A stretch of DNA of 64,000 nt from a virus, in the IMG/VR virus record IMGVR_UViG_3300032296_003307, positions 124,001 to 188,000 of that record. The stretch is one strand, 5' to 3'. Position numbers and translations under genes: made by a program. This document shows, piece by piece, positions 8,034 through 15,803 of this stretch. Every line of letters begins with the position of its first letter. Position 1 is the first letter of the stretch. Under the pieces are notes generated by a model, which made no database searches, had not been told where the DNA came from, and was given only the letters and a program-made list of their open reading frames with translations.

Positions 8034-8606
8034 ATGAAAATAATAATCACAGAATCACAATACAAATCATTATTGTCTGAACAAACATCAACAAGTGATG
8101 GATGTAAAGTTTGGGTAGAATCAAAAAACGACCCAAAATACATAAAATATATAAACGCACTAAATTTGTACATGAGAGGAAAATCTATTGTTGACTTCTT
8201 TAGGTCAAATCCTGATGCCACAAATGATATTTTAAATAAAAAAGAAGATGAGTTGGTAAAAAAATACCCTGTAAATAATAGATACTTGGGTTTTGGCTCA
8301 GATAGGATATTATCAATAAATTCAATTATGGTTGGTAAGGGTCGTGCCGCACGATATGCACAACAATATCCAAAACCTGATAAAGTTTGCGTAAGACCAA
8401 CTCCTACGACAACTACAACCACTACCATCGCACCACCACCAAACACAAATGCGTCAATTCAAAAGGCAAACAGTTTATTCCAAAGGTACAATTACATGTC
8501 AACTGAAGACAAAAAAAGAGCGGTGGCGAAATACGGTGACCCAAGCAAAGTGCCATTCCAAGGGGTTGATGTTTTATTATTAAGAAAAGAATATCCAAAT
8601 ATATAA
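8034..8606 (+). CDS. Tagged hypothetical protein with Pro/Thr linker
   Basis: The protein has 190 residues. Class B leader MKIIITESQYKSLLSE ends in L-S-E. The domain at about residues 25-115 (KVWVESKNDPKYIKYIN) ends at a PTPTTTTTTTIAPPPNT linker. A C-terminal helix bundle follows (QKANSLFQRYNYMSTEDKKR). It starts 12 nt after the zinc-ribbon gene, in one operon. Confidence 0.7.
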   Translation: MKIIITESQYKSLLSEQTSTSDGCKVWVESKNDPKYIKYINALNLYMRGKSIVDFFRSNPDATNDILNKKEDELVKKYPVNNRYLGFGSDRILSINSIMVGKGRAARYAQQYPKPDKVCVRPTPTTTTTTTIAPPPNTNASIQKANSLFQRYNYMSTEDKKRAVAKYGDPSKVPFQGVDVLLLRKEYPNI

Positions 8607-8615
8607 AAACATGTG

Positions 8616-9134
8616 ATGAATTTACAAGAAAACATATCAAGGATTAAAGAAATGATGGGACTTCTCATAGAAAAAAGAGAAGGATGGTATAATCTTTTAA
8701 GAAAAAAACTACCAAACATGCCCGAATATGTTTTGAAAGATTGGATTTACAGAAAGGTTGATTACTATAAGGATTATGAATCTTTTAATAATTGGTTGGA
8801 TGAATGGATTGTTGGTTTAGATTGGGAATATCAAAAAGATTTTCCAATGACTATGGATATTTTTAGTGACAAAAGTAGAAAGGAATTAGAAGAAAGGATT
8901 AAGGGTTCGGTTAGGTCCGATGTTGACAGAGACGAAGAAAGACACAAAAATCAAAAAGAATTATTAAAGTTACGTGGAATATCAAAAGAACCAATTATTT
9001 TATTTAGGCATGAGGATGGTAAATACGACTTGGGTGAAGGTTGGCACAGAACGGTTCAAGCATTCATTCAATATCCTGACGGATTTATTCAACCAAATGT
9101 ATACATTGGACTTAATGCAAAATGGTTAGATTAA
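8616..9134 (+). CDS. Tagged protein with ParB/Srx-like GWHR motif
   Basis: The protein has 172 residues. ATG 8616 gives leader MNLQENISRIKEMMGLLIE (class D, L-I-E). The C-terminus has a strand, YDLGEGWHRTVQAF and a terminal strand, recalling the ParB/sulfiredoxin-like 'G(D/E)GxHR' nucleotide-binding turn. The same motif occurs in 11289-11744 (LIIDGWHRFHSY). Nucleotide binding is only suggested. Confidence 0.7.
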   Translation: MNLQENISRIKEMMGLLIEKREGWYNLLRKKLPNMPEYVLKDWIYRKVDYYKDYESFNNWLDEWIVGLDWEYQKDFPMTMDIFSDKSRKELEERIKGSVRSDVDRDEERHKNQKELLKLRGISKEPIILFRHEDGKYDLGEGWHRTVQAFIQYPDGFIQPNVYIGLNAKWLD

Positions 9135-9135
9135 A

Positions 9136-9891
9136 ATGAACCTACAAGAAAACATATTAAGAATCAAAGAAGTAATGGGATTACTGTCTGAGGGAAAATC
9201 TGATAAACAGTTTTCAGGTAAAAATAGAATTATAATCATTGGACCACCAACAGTCGGAAAATCTACAGTTGCTGAAGAATTATCAAAACAACTCGGAATC
9301 GAATATGTTAAGTTAGACAAGTTACAAGAAAAAATAGGTCACGGTGATGGAAAAGAGTTGGAGTTAGTTAAAGAGGTACTATCAAACAAATTTGAAAAAT
9401 ACAACACACCATCCATATTAGATTTTGGTGGAGGACACGTCTATAATAAAGGAGTTAAAGGATTACTCAAAGATTATCCGAATGTAATATTGTTAATGCC
9501 GTCCAAGAACCAATCAAAGTCAGAAGAACTTTTAATGAAAGGAAACACCGAAAGATGGACAGGATTCATAGACCAAATAATTAAAGGGTTAAAAAGTGGA
9601 AAACACAATCATACAAAGGAAAAGGAATCTGAACTAATAGACAAACTGAAAAAGATGAAAAAGGGTGAAGGAGGAAAGTTCCACAAGAAAGATTTACCGA
9701 ACATACCTGAAATGAAAGGATGGGGAGGATTAAACTTGGATAAGGATTGGAACAAACATGTCCCTTTAACCAAAGAGGAGGATAGCATAAACAAAGAGAT
9801 TGCCAAACACACAGTTATTGTGTATGATAAGAATGGGGATAGAAAAACGCCATCAGAGATTGTAAAAGACATTAAAAAAATATTGAAATGA
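9136..9891 (+). CDS. Tagged P-loop kinase-like protein
   Basis: The protein has 251 residues. Leader MNLQENILRIKEVMGLLSE (class D, L-S-E) precedes RIIIIGPPTVGKSTVAEELS, a clear Walker A (residues 36-44). YVKLDKLQEKIG and VILLMPSKNQS resemble shikimate- or adenylate-kinase folds. The C-terminal half is Lys-rich with no family match. One nt separates it from the upstream stop and it overlaps the next start (ATGA). The substrate is unknown; I infer packaging in the head. Confidence 0.75.
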   Translation: MNLQENILRIKEVMGLLSEGKSDKQFSGKNRIIIIGPPTVGKSTVAEELSKQLGIEYVKLDKLQEKIGHGDGKELELVKEVLSNKFEKYNTPSILDFGGGHVYNKGVKGLLKDYPNVILLMPSKNQSKSEELLMKGNTERWTGFIDQIIKGLKSGKHNHTKEKESELIDKLKKMKKGEGGKFHKKDLPNIPEMKGWGGLNLDKDWNKHVPLTKEEDSINKEIAKHTVIVYDKNGDRKTPSEIVKDIKKILK

Positions 9892-10739
9892 GATTAAGAG
9901 AATCCATAAAAAGAATATTAGAGGAATACACAAAACAACTGAAAGATATGTTGGTTCCCGCAAATCCTAAAGGTAAATTACACCATTATTCAAGTTATCA
10001 AAACAGGGAAAGCATTCAAAAAAACGGTTTGATACCAAAAGTGGGGAGACAAACCACAAATTATATGTCAAAACAGTTTCCTGATGTTGAACCAATGCCA
10101 TTAATATTCACTCAAGACCCAAAACACGGTAATTTCTTCGGTGTTTATGGTAATGATATATGGGAAATAGATTTGAGCAAAGTAAATGCGAAGTGGTATC
10201 ATGACCCAATACATAAAGATGACGGAAACAATTGGGCGTTTTACGTCACGACAGACCCAATCCCACCATCGGCAATCAAACTAATTGGTTCAAATGAACA
10301 AAGAGATGATGACATGGAAGTTTATCGTCAGACAGGAAAGTTCCCAAACAGAAATGTGGAACCTGAAGAACCTAAAAAACCCGAAGAACCTGACATATGG
10401 GATGAAATATTGAGTCAAATCGGTGATGATGACTACATAACAATTCCTGCAGAGTATTTAAAAGAATCCACAAGAAGAACACTAAAGGAAATTACAAATC
10501 CAAATACCAAAAGAAGACATAATCAAATAAGACGACTTTTGATTATTATTTTGGAGAATTCAATAACTTGCGGTCCTGATTATGAACAGTATGAGAAATC
10601 TGTGCTTGATGACGTGGAAACGTTTATGAATGTTTTAGAAATAAAAGGACTAAGCGGACGTGAGGTAAAAGACCATATTGAAGAATATTTGATGTATTTT
10701 ATAAAGAGATATTACACCGAAGCCCAAGAAGATTGTTAA
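9888..10739 (+). CDS. Tagged ADP-ribosyltransferase-like protein
   Basis: The protein has 283 residues. Leader MRLRESIKRILEE (class E). Residues 30-135 look like an ADP-ribosyltransferase-type fold: LHHYSSYQNRESIQKNGLIP (the 'HxS...IL..GL.P' NAD-binding entry), LIFTQDP, DIWEIDLSKVN, a conserved KWYHDP and WAFYVTTDPIPPSAIKLI. The same order of motifs recurs in 11746-12174. The C-terminal domain after a PEEPKKPEEP linker is unknown. T4 Alt is the packaged precedent. Catalysis is inferred, not shown. Confidence 0.6.
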   Translation: MRLRESIKRILEEYTKQLKDMLVPANPKGKLHHYSSYQNRESIQKNGLIPKVGRQTTNYMSKQFPDVEPMPLIFTQDPKHGNFFGVYGNDIWEIDLSKVNAKWYHDPIHKDDGNNWAFYVTTDPIPPSAIKLIGSNEQRDDDMEVYRQTGKFPNRNVEPEEPKKPEEPDIWDEILSQIGDDDYITIPAEYLKESTRRTLKEITNPNTKRRHNQIRRLLIIILENSITCGPDYEQYEKSVLDDVETFMNVLEIKGLSGREVKDHIEEYLMYFIKRYYTEAQEDC

Positions 10740-10740
10740 T

Positions 10741-11289
10741 ATGAACCTACAAGAATCCATAAGAAGAATATTAAGGGAAGAATTAGAACATACTACATTT
10801 GAATCTTTTTTTTCAAAATACGGAGAAGATGTTTTGGAAATTATGAATAATCATTTTGATGAAGAAGTTACGATTAAAGAACTTGAAAAATATTATAATG
10901 ATGAAATTAAATATTTAAATAAAATAATAAACCAAAAACTACCAATATTTAGGTTAATAAAAGTTAATGATAATGTTTTAGAGAGTTTTATAAAATCAAA
11001 AAAAATTAAATCTGGTATATTTTGGACTTTAAATAAACAAGTAACAAAATATTGGGTATCTAGTGATTTATATGATGATAGATTTGAACTTGGTGGTGAC
11101 AATACTATTATTTTTGAGTCTGAATTATCTAATGAATTAGATATTGACATAGAAGGTACAATATTTGCTAGATTTACTTCATCATATGAAGATGAAATAA
11201 GGTTATTGGCAAATAACCCTATTAATATTAAAAATGTATTTGTTAATGGTAAAAAAATTAACATAGAAAATAAAATATTCATATCATAA
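10741..11289 (+). CDS. Tagged putative arginine-type ADP-ribosyltransferase
   Basis: The protein has 182 residues. Leader MNLQESIRRILREE (L-R-E). An R-S-E arrangement is visible: FRLIKV (Arg 71), GIFWTLNKQVTKYW (residues 92-105, the place of the STS strand) and YEDEIRLL with an E-x-E at 150/152. This order is characteristic of arginine mono-ADP-ribosyltransferases, including the phage enzymes Alt/ModA, although Thr replaces the canonical first Ser. The last strand, INIKNVFVNGKKI, also fits. Its DNA is more AT-rich than its neighbours. Confidence 0.65.
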   Translation: MNLQESIRRILREELEHTTFESFFSKYGEDVLEIMNNHFDEEVTIKELEKYYNDEIKYLNKIINQKLPIFRLIKVNDNVLESFIKSKKIKSGIFWTLNKQVTKYWVSSDLYDDRFELGGDNTIIFESELSNELDIDIEGTIFARFTSSYEDEIRLLANNPINIKNVFVNGKKINIENKIFIS

Positions 11290-11744
11290 TGAACCTACAA
11301 GAATCCATAAGAAGAATATTAAAAGAAGAAATTGATTCAAAAGATATTAGTTCTTATTTGGATGTATCACCATTTTATAAATTACCATACCCATATCAAA
11401 AATCATTAATGATATTTAAAAATGAGGGAACTACAAATGATATGGAGATTAAAGATTTAATTGATGATGAGTTACAAACTTCTTTTAAAAGAAAAATGTA
11501 TTACTATGGAGTTGTCCCAATTAAATTAATAGAAGATGAGGTTACAGAACGATTAGGATGGGATAGTTTTGAGAATTACCATAAATGGTATGGTGATGAA
11601 GAAACGGACCACGGAGATTCGGTATTACCAATCATAATAGATTTTGATGATGAAGAATTAATTATAGATGGTTGGCACAGATTCCACTCCTATGTTAGAA
11701 AAGGATTAACTAAAATCCCAGTATTGGGTGTATACGTTGATTAA
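11289..11744 (+). CDS. Tagged protein with GWHR motif
   Basis: The protein has 151 residues. Leader MNLQESIRRILKEE is almost identical at the DNA level to those of 10741 and 11746. The body ends SVLPIIIDFDDEELIIDGWH followed by RFHSY and a final strand, a ParB/Srx-like turn shared with 8616-9134. It overlaps the upstream stop (TAATG). Function unknown; an acidic, likely folded nucleotide-binding domain. Confidence 0.7.
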   Translation: MNLQESIRRILKEEIDSKDISSYLDVSPFYKLPYPYQKSLMIFKNEGTTNDMEIKDLIDDELQTSFKRKMYYYGVVPIKLIEDEVTERLGWDSFENYHKWYGDEETDHGDSVLPIIIDFDDEELIIDGWHRFHSYVRKGLTKIPVLGVYVD

Positions 11745-11745
11745 T

Positions 11746-12174
11746 ATGAACCTACAAGAAACCATAAGAAGAATATTAAGGGAAGAAACTTATTCACCTG
11801 CGGGGAAAGAATACACACCAGCAAGAGTTGTTGTTCATACATCAAATCCCGTTGTGAGAGATAATATAAAACTTACAGGGTTACAAGTTTCAGTTGGGGA
11901 ATGTTATCAAGTATACGTAAACAGAAACGAAACTAATCCCGATAAAATTAAATGTAAAAAAGCGATATTTGCCACGGATTCATTGAAAAATAGGGACATG
12001 TTTAATTCAACATATGACGATGATATTTGGTTGATTAATACTGAGTGTGCGAATGTTAAGTGGTATAAGGACAAACATTTTGATTACCCTGACTCAAAAC
12101 ACATAGTAACATTTGAAAACATATCACCTGAGTGTATCAAATTGATTCATAAAGGTACTGGTAAAAGTCGTTAA
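11746..12174 (+). CDS. Tagged ADP-ribosyltransferase-like protein (short paralogue of 9888)
   Basis: The protein has 142 residues. ATG 11746 gives MNLQETIRRILREE (L-R-E). The motif series VVHTSNPVVRDNIKLTGLQV, IFATDS, DIWLINTECANVKWYKD and HIVTFENISPECIKLI aligns in order with the middle of 9888-10739. It is therefore a compact version of the same domain without the C-terminal extension. It converges on 12171-12557. Confidence 0.6.
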   Translation: MNLQETIRRILREETYSPAGKEYTPARVVVHTSNPVVRDNIKLTGLQVSVGECYQVYVNRNETNPDKIKCKKAIFATDSLKNRDMFNSTYDDDIWLINTECANVKWYKDKHFDYPDSKHIVTFENISPECIKLIHKGTGKSR

Positions 12175-12557
12175 TAAACAGGTGGTGTAGCTCTTTCAGG
12201 ATATATTGTTACCTCATCAACTTCATCTTCGACTTGTTCGTCAACCCATTCAGAAATAATATCAAGAATTTTGCTCACCCTTATTTTGATTATCTTTCTA
12301 AAGAAATCCACAAGATTCGGATGAACTTGTAAACTACCTATGCCATTGTGTACGGTATCGTCATCATCATCATAAGCACCACCTGGACCATACCAAATAT
12401 AATATAACATTTTATTGTCGTTTCTATCATACATTTTGATGGTGTAACTATTTTCACTATATAAACTTTGTTCTTTGGATTGATTAACGATGTTCTTATC
12501 CAGGTACTTATGAATAACATCTTTAGATTGCGTGTCGGTTATAATGTAACGAGCCAT
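12171..12557 (-). CDS. Late protein with partial class B leader
   Basis: The protein has 128 residues. MARYIITDTQSKDVIHKYLD resembles the class B leader but lacks a clear (L/I)-x-E end. The acidic GGAYDDDDDTVHNGIGSLQV segment and an amphipathic helix (FFRKIIKIRVSKILDII) follow. TATTTAT (minus, 12565-12571) is 7 nt from the ATG. It may be a tagged protein that is packaged but not processed. Confidence 0.6.
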   Translation of the reverse strand: MARYIITDTQSKDVIHKYLDKNIVNQSKEQSLYSENSYTIKMYDRNDNKMLYYIWYGPGGAYDDDDDTVHNGIGSLQVHPNLVDFFRKIIKIRVSKILDIISEWVDEQVEDEVDEVTIYPERATPPVY

Positions 12558-12656
12558 ATTAGATATAAATATAAGGGGTAGGGGGTTTGGGGATGGTAAT
12601 TAGTTAGATTAGTAGGTAATTTAAAAAATTAATTTTTATTTTTGATTTAAAAATTA

Positions 12657-12664
12657 TATCTTTG
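12657..12664 (+). promoter_or_regulatory. Host-type -7 box TATCTTTG
   Basis: TATCTTTG ends 4 nt before ATG 12669, matching TAnnTTTG. I see no TTTG at the expected 19-20 nt upstream. The roughly 110 bp between 12557 and 12669 hold this box, the divergent TATTTAT at 12565-12571 and an AT-rich stretch. Confidence 0.55.
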
Positions 12665-12668
12665 TATT

Positions 12669-13262
12669 ATGGATAATGTTACTTATTTAAAAGAACAGGT
12701 GGAAAGAAAAATTACACTAAACGATTATGTTAAGGCATATTATGATTGTGATATTTTACCATTTCCTCCCGAAAAAAATAACTTAGTTAATCAAATTGCA
12801 ATTTTAGCAATTGAATATAAAAATAAACATTTAAATACCTATAAAAGAAGAATCAACGAACAAGGGAATGACCAAGAAGAACATTTGAAAAATTCTATGA
12901 ATAATATTTTAAATGGTATTTTTAAATTATTGGGGACTGGATATCCTGACGTTGGTGGTAAAGCTGAAGAACTTGAATTTCCGTTATACTGTGATTCAAA
13001 GATTCGTAAAAATTTAATTGATAAAGAAAGTATTCGCAGTTTTTATACATCTACGCCGGCAAAAAAAACTAAAAACAAAAAGGACCTTAAAACAGGATAT
13101 CACTTGTTATTCATTTTTGAACATGATGGAAACGGTAAACTAACCGGCAAATACCGAGTTTCTGATTTAAACGGTTTTATTTACACTTCATTTGGTAATA
13201 AACAAGAAGGTTCTTATAGCGACATTTTATCCCATAACAAGTTTATTGCGGAGAATCTATAA
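12669..13262 (+). CDS. Untagged hypothetical protein
   Basis: The protein has 197 residues, without leader, driven by a host-type promoter. The N-terminal half is helical (MDNVTYLKEQVERKITLNDY). The C-terminal half has strands (TGYHLLFIFEHDGNGKLTG, FIYTSFGNKQEGS) suggesting a small beta domain. No family recognised. It lies upstream of the methyltransferase in the same direction, so an early co-expressed role is possible. Confidence 0.65.
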   Translation: MDNVTYLKEQVERKITLNDYVKAYYDCDILPFPPEKNNLVNQIAILAIEYKNKHLNTYKRRINEQGNDQEEHLKNSMNNILNGIFKLLGTGYPDVGGKAEELEFPLYCDSKIRKNLIDKESIRSFYTSTPAKKTKNKKDLKTGYHLLFIFEHDGNGKLTGKYRVSDLNGFIYTSFGNKQEGSYSDILSHNKFIAENL

Positions 13263-13298
13263 TCTTGTATTTCTTCAATTATTTCTTATAATTAACAC

Positions 13299-14123
13299 AT
13301 GGACATTAATAGAATATATCATGAGGATTGTTTGAATACTATGAAGAATATGCCAAATAATTTTGTATCACTAACAGTTACCTCACCACCATATGATGAT
13401 TTAAGAACATATAATAATAAAGTTAAGGGTTTATCAACCGAATTCAACGGATACTCATTTGATTTTGAAAATATTGCACGAGAGTTATATCGTGTTACAA
13501 AATCTGGAGGTGTTGTGGTATGGGTAGTTGGGGATGCAACACACAATGGTTCAGAAACAGGAACATCTTTTAGACAGGCATTATTTTTTAAAGAGGTTGG
13601 ATTTAATATCCACGATACAATGATATACATGAAGAACAATTTTTCAAATCCTTCTTCTAATAGATATCATCAGATATTTGAGTATATGTTTGTTTTATCT
13701 AAAGGTAAACCAACAACATTTAATTCAATCAAAGACAGGAAGAATGTCTATGGAGGTCAAGTCGGTTCATGGGGTAAAAATACTGTTAGACAAAAGGACG
13801 GAACCATGAAGGAAAACACTAAAAAAGTAATAGAAGAATATGGTCAAAGATACAATGTTTGGCAATATAAAACATCTAAAAATGGACAAGAAGACGAGGT
13901 TGCTTACGAACATCCGGCAATATTCCCTATTGATTTGGTTAAAGACCACATTATTTCATGGACAAACCCTGGCGAAATAGTATATGACTGTTTTATGGGT
14001 AGCGGAACTACAGCAAAAGCAGCAACGGCATTAAATAGATTGTGGATTGGTTCTGAAATAAATGAAGAATATGTTGATATTTGCAACAGAAGACTCAATA
14101 GTATACAAACAGAAATAATTTAA
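13299..14123 (+). CDS. DNA N4-cytosine/N6-adenine methyltransferase
   Basis: The protein has 274 residues. SPPY (residues 29-32, in TVTSPPYDDLRTY) is catalytic motif IV. Near the C-terminus, YDCFMGSGTTAKAATAL is the SAM-binding motif I (FxGSGT), followed by WIGSEINEEYVDI. Motif IV before motif I gives the beta-class order. It probably methylates phage DNA against host restriction or marks the genome; no cognate nuclease is adjacent. It has no leader, so it is presumably made in the infected cell rather than packaged. Confidence 0.9.
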   Translation: MDINRIYHEDCLNTMKNMPNNFVSLTVTSPPYDDLRTYNNKVKGLSTEFNGYSFDFENIARELYRVTKSGGVVVWVVGDATHNGSETGTSFRQALFFKEVGFNIHDTMIYMKNNFSNPSSNRYHQIFEYMFVLSKGKPTTFNSIKDRKNVYGGQVGSWGKNTVRQKDGTMKENTKKVIEEYGQRYNVWQYKTSKNGQEDEVAYEHPAIFPIDLVKDHIISWTNPGEIVYDCFMGSGTTAKAATALNRLWIGSEINEEYVDICNRRLNSIQTEII

Positions 14124-14184
14124 AAAGGGGTAGGGGATAATCAGTTCCCGGCTTCACACAGATTATACTAAAAGGTATTATACC

Positions 14185-14252
14185 ATAAAGTATAACCATT
14201 CACTCATGGTGTTTCACTCCGTTCCACACATTCGTTCATAGTTATACTTTAT
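14185..14252. repeat. Perfect 12-bp inverted repeat
   Basis: ATAAAGTATAAC (14185-14196) pairs exactly with GTTATACTTTAT (14241-14252) across a 44-nt loop. The loop itself contains a short ACCAT/ATGGT hairpin. Confidence 0.75.
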
Positions 14253-14315
14253 TCCCCACTTAGTTAATCTATAGGTTTACTTCCGTACCTGTAATGTCAA
14301 GTTATATATTGACTT

Positions 14316-14342
14316 GTTTACAGTAACCTGTTTACTGTAAAC
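14316..14342. repeat. Perfect 11-bp hairpin
   Basis: GTTTACAGTAA (14316-14326) and TTACTGTAAAC (14332-14342) are perfect arms around a 5-nt loop. There is no following T-run, so it is unlikely to be an intrinsic terminator. A protein operator or origin element is more likely. Confidence 0.75.
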
Positions 14343-14450
14343 TAATCGTATCGGTTATCGTATATTTACGTATCATTACGTATCAGATTCCCCCATCCTC
14401 ACGAGCCCCCATCATAAGAATGGTCCACAGGTGAGGGGTTCACCGATAAT

Positions 14451-14525
14451 GTGGCTCAGTGGTTTATCATTTACGGCTCACAAAACCCTATGGGGTGAGC
14501 CAATTAGTAAACCACAGTGAGCCAC
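14451..14525. repeat. Long nested inverted repeat (cruciform-like)
   Basis: Outer arms GTGGCTCAGTGGTTTA (14451-14466) and TAAACCAC-AG-TGAGCCAC (14508-14525) match except for a 2-nt bulge. Inside, GGCTCAC (14475-14481) pairs with GTGAGCC (14495-14501), and CCC/GGG can pair at the tip. The arms share the GGCTCA/TGAGCC word, so alternative pairings are possible. Confidence 0.7.
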
Positions 14526-14998
14526 AACACCGACATAGGTCATAATGGGACTTCATAGATAAGGTTGTCCCACATTCTACCACATCACTATTATACCCTA
14601 CTGAATGGACCAATTGAGGTCTTCATGATTGGGGTAAATGAGGGGGTCACATAACAAGGGACACGGTTGAAGAAGGGGTTTCTATCATAGGACTTCGTCT
14701 CCCCCACCTATGTTCCATTACTTACATTATTCTCTGGGAAACACATATAGTAAAAAAAGTGGTTCTAGTGATATCAGGAGAGGGGATTTTTTAGGTAGTT
14801 TCCCTTGTGGTGCTATCGTAAGGGGTAATTTATGGATGGGGTCTTAGTGGTGGTGGGAAAAAGTGGGGGAACCAAAACCCCGTAAAGGGATTGTGTAGTG
14901 TCGAGCGAGCAACTGACATTTTGACAAAATCAAGTTTTTCCCCCTATACTTATCCACATTCTCACATATATTTATGTGTATAAATTCCCCCTGACAAT

Positions 14999-15370
14999 AT
15001 GACAGAAGAAGTTATCCACATTTCAGGTTCCACAAATAATCCACATAAAGTGGGGGACCATAACTATGATTTATTGTTCCACACTTTTTTCACCCCTATC
15101 ATAGAACATAAGGATGGGGGAATAACCATTACATGGAAACTAAAGAAAGGACCATCCCATGTTCAGGGGTGGGTATATTTGGAACAACCAAAGAAGGGGT
15201 GGAAAAGAAAACCTATTATGACAAACCATTATACAATGACCAATACCAATCTCAACCGTATTCACGAGTTCATGGATAAGTATATTATCTACAAGAGTGA
15301 TTCACATGAAAGGGTTAAACGTTTCTTTCTAAATGAATCCATTAGATTGGTTAAGGAAGAAAAGGTTTAA
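14999..15370 (+). CDS. Hypothetical protein in origin-like island
   Basis: The protein has 123 residues (MTEEVIHISGSTNNPHKVGD, then a beta-rich middle GGITITWKLKKG and QGWVYLEQPKKGWKRK). One DnaA box lies inside its first codons. Codon use favours CCC/GGG-containing triplets, unlike the rest of the window. TATTTAT at 14969-14975 is 23 nt upstream. Its 3' end overlaps the convergent gene by 20 nt. Function unknown. Confidence 0.6.
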   Translation: MTEEVIHISGSTNNPHKVGDHNYDLLFHTFFTPIIEHKDGGITITWKLKKGPSHVQGWVYLEQPKKGWKRKPIMTNHYTMTNTNLNRIHEFMDKYIIYKSDSHERVKRFFLNESIRLVKEEKV

Positions 15371-15767
15371 TGTCCCTGTAACAGAGATTCCATACTTTCT
15401 CATATTCCCTTGCTTCAATCTCCATAGGGTGATTCCAATAACCATACTTCTGATACATCTTGTTGTATGTCTTCTCCCCCTTCTGTAGAGTGTGAGCGTA
15501 TTCATGAATAACAATGGCAATTAACTTACGTACACAGTTCCCCAACTCTGAAAAGGTATGGGGGTAAATTGTAATCCTATGGTTAGCATCCACGTAGTCA
15601 CCATAGAAGGGGTCAGTCTTAAACTTCTTCTTTGACACCTTAAGTTCAGGGAGACCCTTCTTCTTTTTAAACCCCATATTTTTGACACACCAATTAAAGG
15701 CAAGTTCCACAACAAGGGACGACTCCTTATGAGTTAAAGATGAGATGGGGGTATTACAATTAATCAT
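15351..15767 (-). CDS. SprT/WLM-like HExxH metallopeptidase
   Basis: The protein has 138 residues. HEYAH at about residues 88-92 (LIAIVIHEYAHTLQKGEKTY) sits in a hydrophobic helix after GNCVRK, and a downstream HPMEIEAREYEKV segment could carry the third ligand or a Glu. Size and layout fit the short SprT-like/WLM peptidase group. The start at 15767 is fixed by a full host-type promoter. Codon use matches the GC-richer island. No leader. Confidence 0.7.
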   Translation of the reverse strand: MINCNTPISSLTHKESSLVVELAFNWCVKNMGFKKKKGLPELKVSKKKFKTDPFYGDYVDANHRITIYPHTFSELGNCVRKLIAIVIHEYAHTLQKGEKTYNKMYQKYGYWNHPMEIEAREYEKVWNLCYRDIKPFLP

Positions 15768-15771
15768 ACCA

Positions 15772-15803
15772 CAAAGGTACTGAATAACTTTGACACTACC
15801 AAA
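15772..15803 (-). promoter_or_regulatory. Host-type -33/-7 promoter (TTTG-N20-TACCTTTG)
   Basis: On the minus strand, TTTG (15800-15803) and TACCTTTG (15772-15779) are 20 nt apart, and TTTG ends 4 nt before the ATG at 15767. This is one of the best matches to the Bacteroidota sigma-A promoter in the window. Confidence 0.7.

Larger units (their letters stand above)
14124..14998. other. 875-bp non-coding, structured, GC-richer region
   Basis: No frame over 60 codons is seen on either strand. The sequence is full of CCCC/GGGG runs, unlike its surroundings. It holds at least three clear inverted repeats (14185-14252, 14316-14342, 14451-14525), a direct repeat TACGTATCA (two copies near 14365-14385) and a perfect DnaA box at its right end (14950-14958). 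It could be an origin region, a structured RNA gene, or the remains of an insertion. Confidence 0.6.

Noticed and set aside
9888-12174. Recent tandem duplication of whole genes as the sole explanation for shared starts
   Set aside because: The bodies of 10741 and 11289 are unrelated to each other, so whole-gene duplication cannot explain the shared 5' DNA; leader copying is needed.
14124-14998. A hidden protein gene in the long gap
   Set aside because: All six frames are interrupted often, and the composition with inverted repeats fits non-coding DNA better.
15351-15767. Leader-tagged packaged protease like the one at 5543
   Set aside because: Its N-terminus (MINCNTPISSLTHKE) has no leader pattern and its promoter is host-type, so it is not part of the tagged set.
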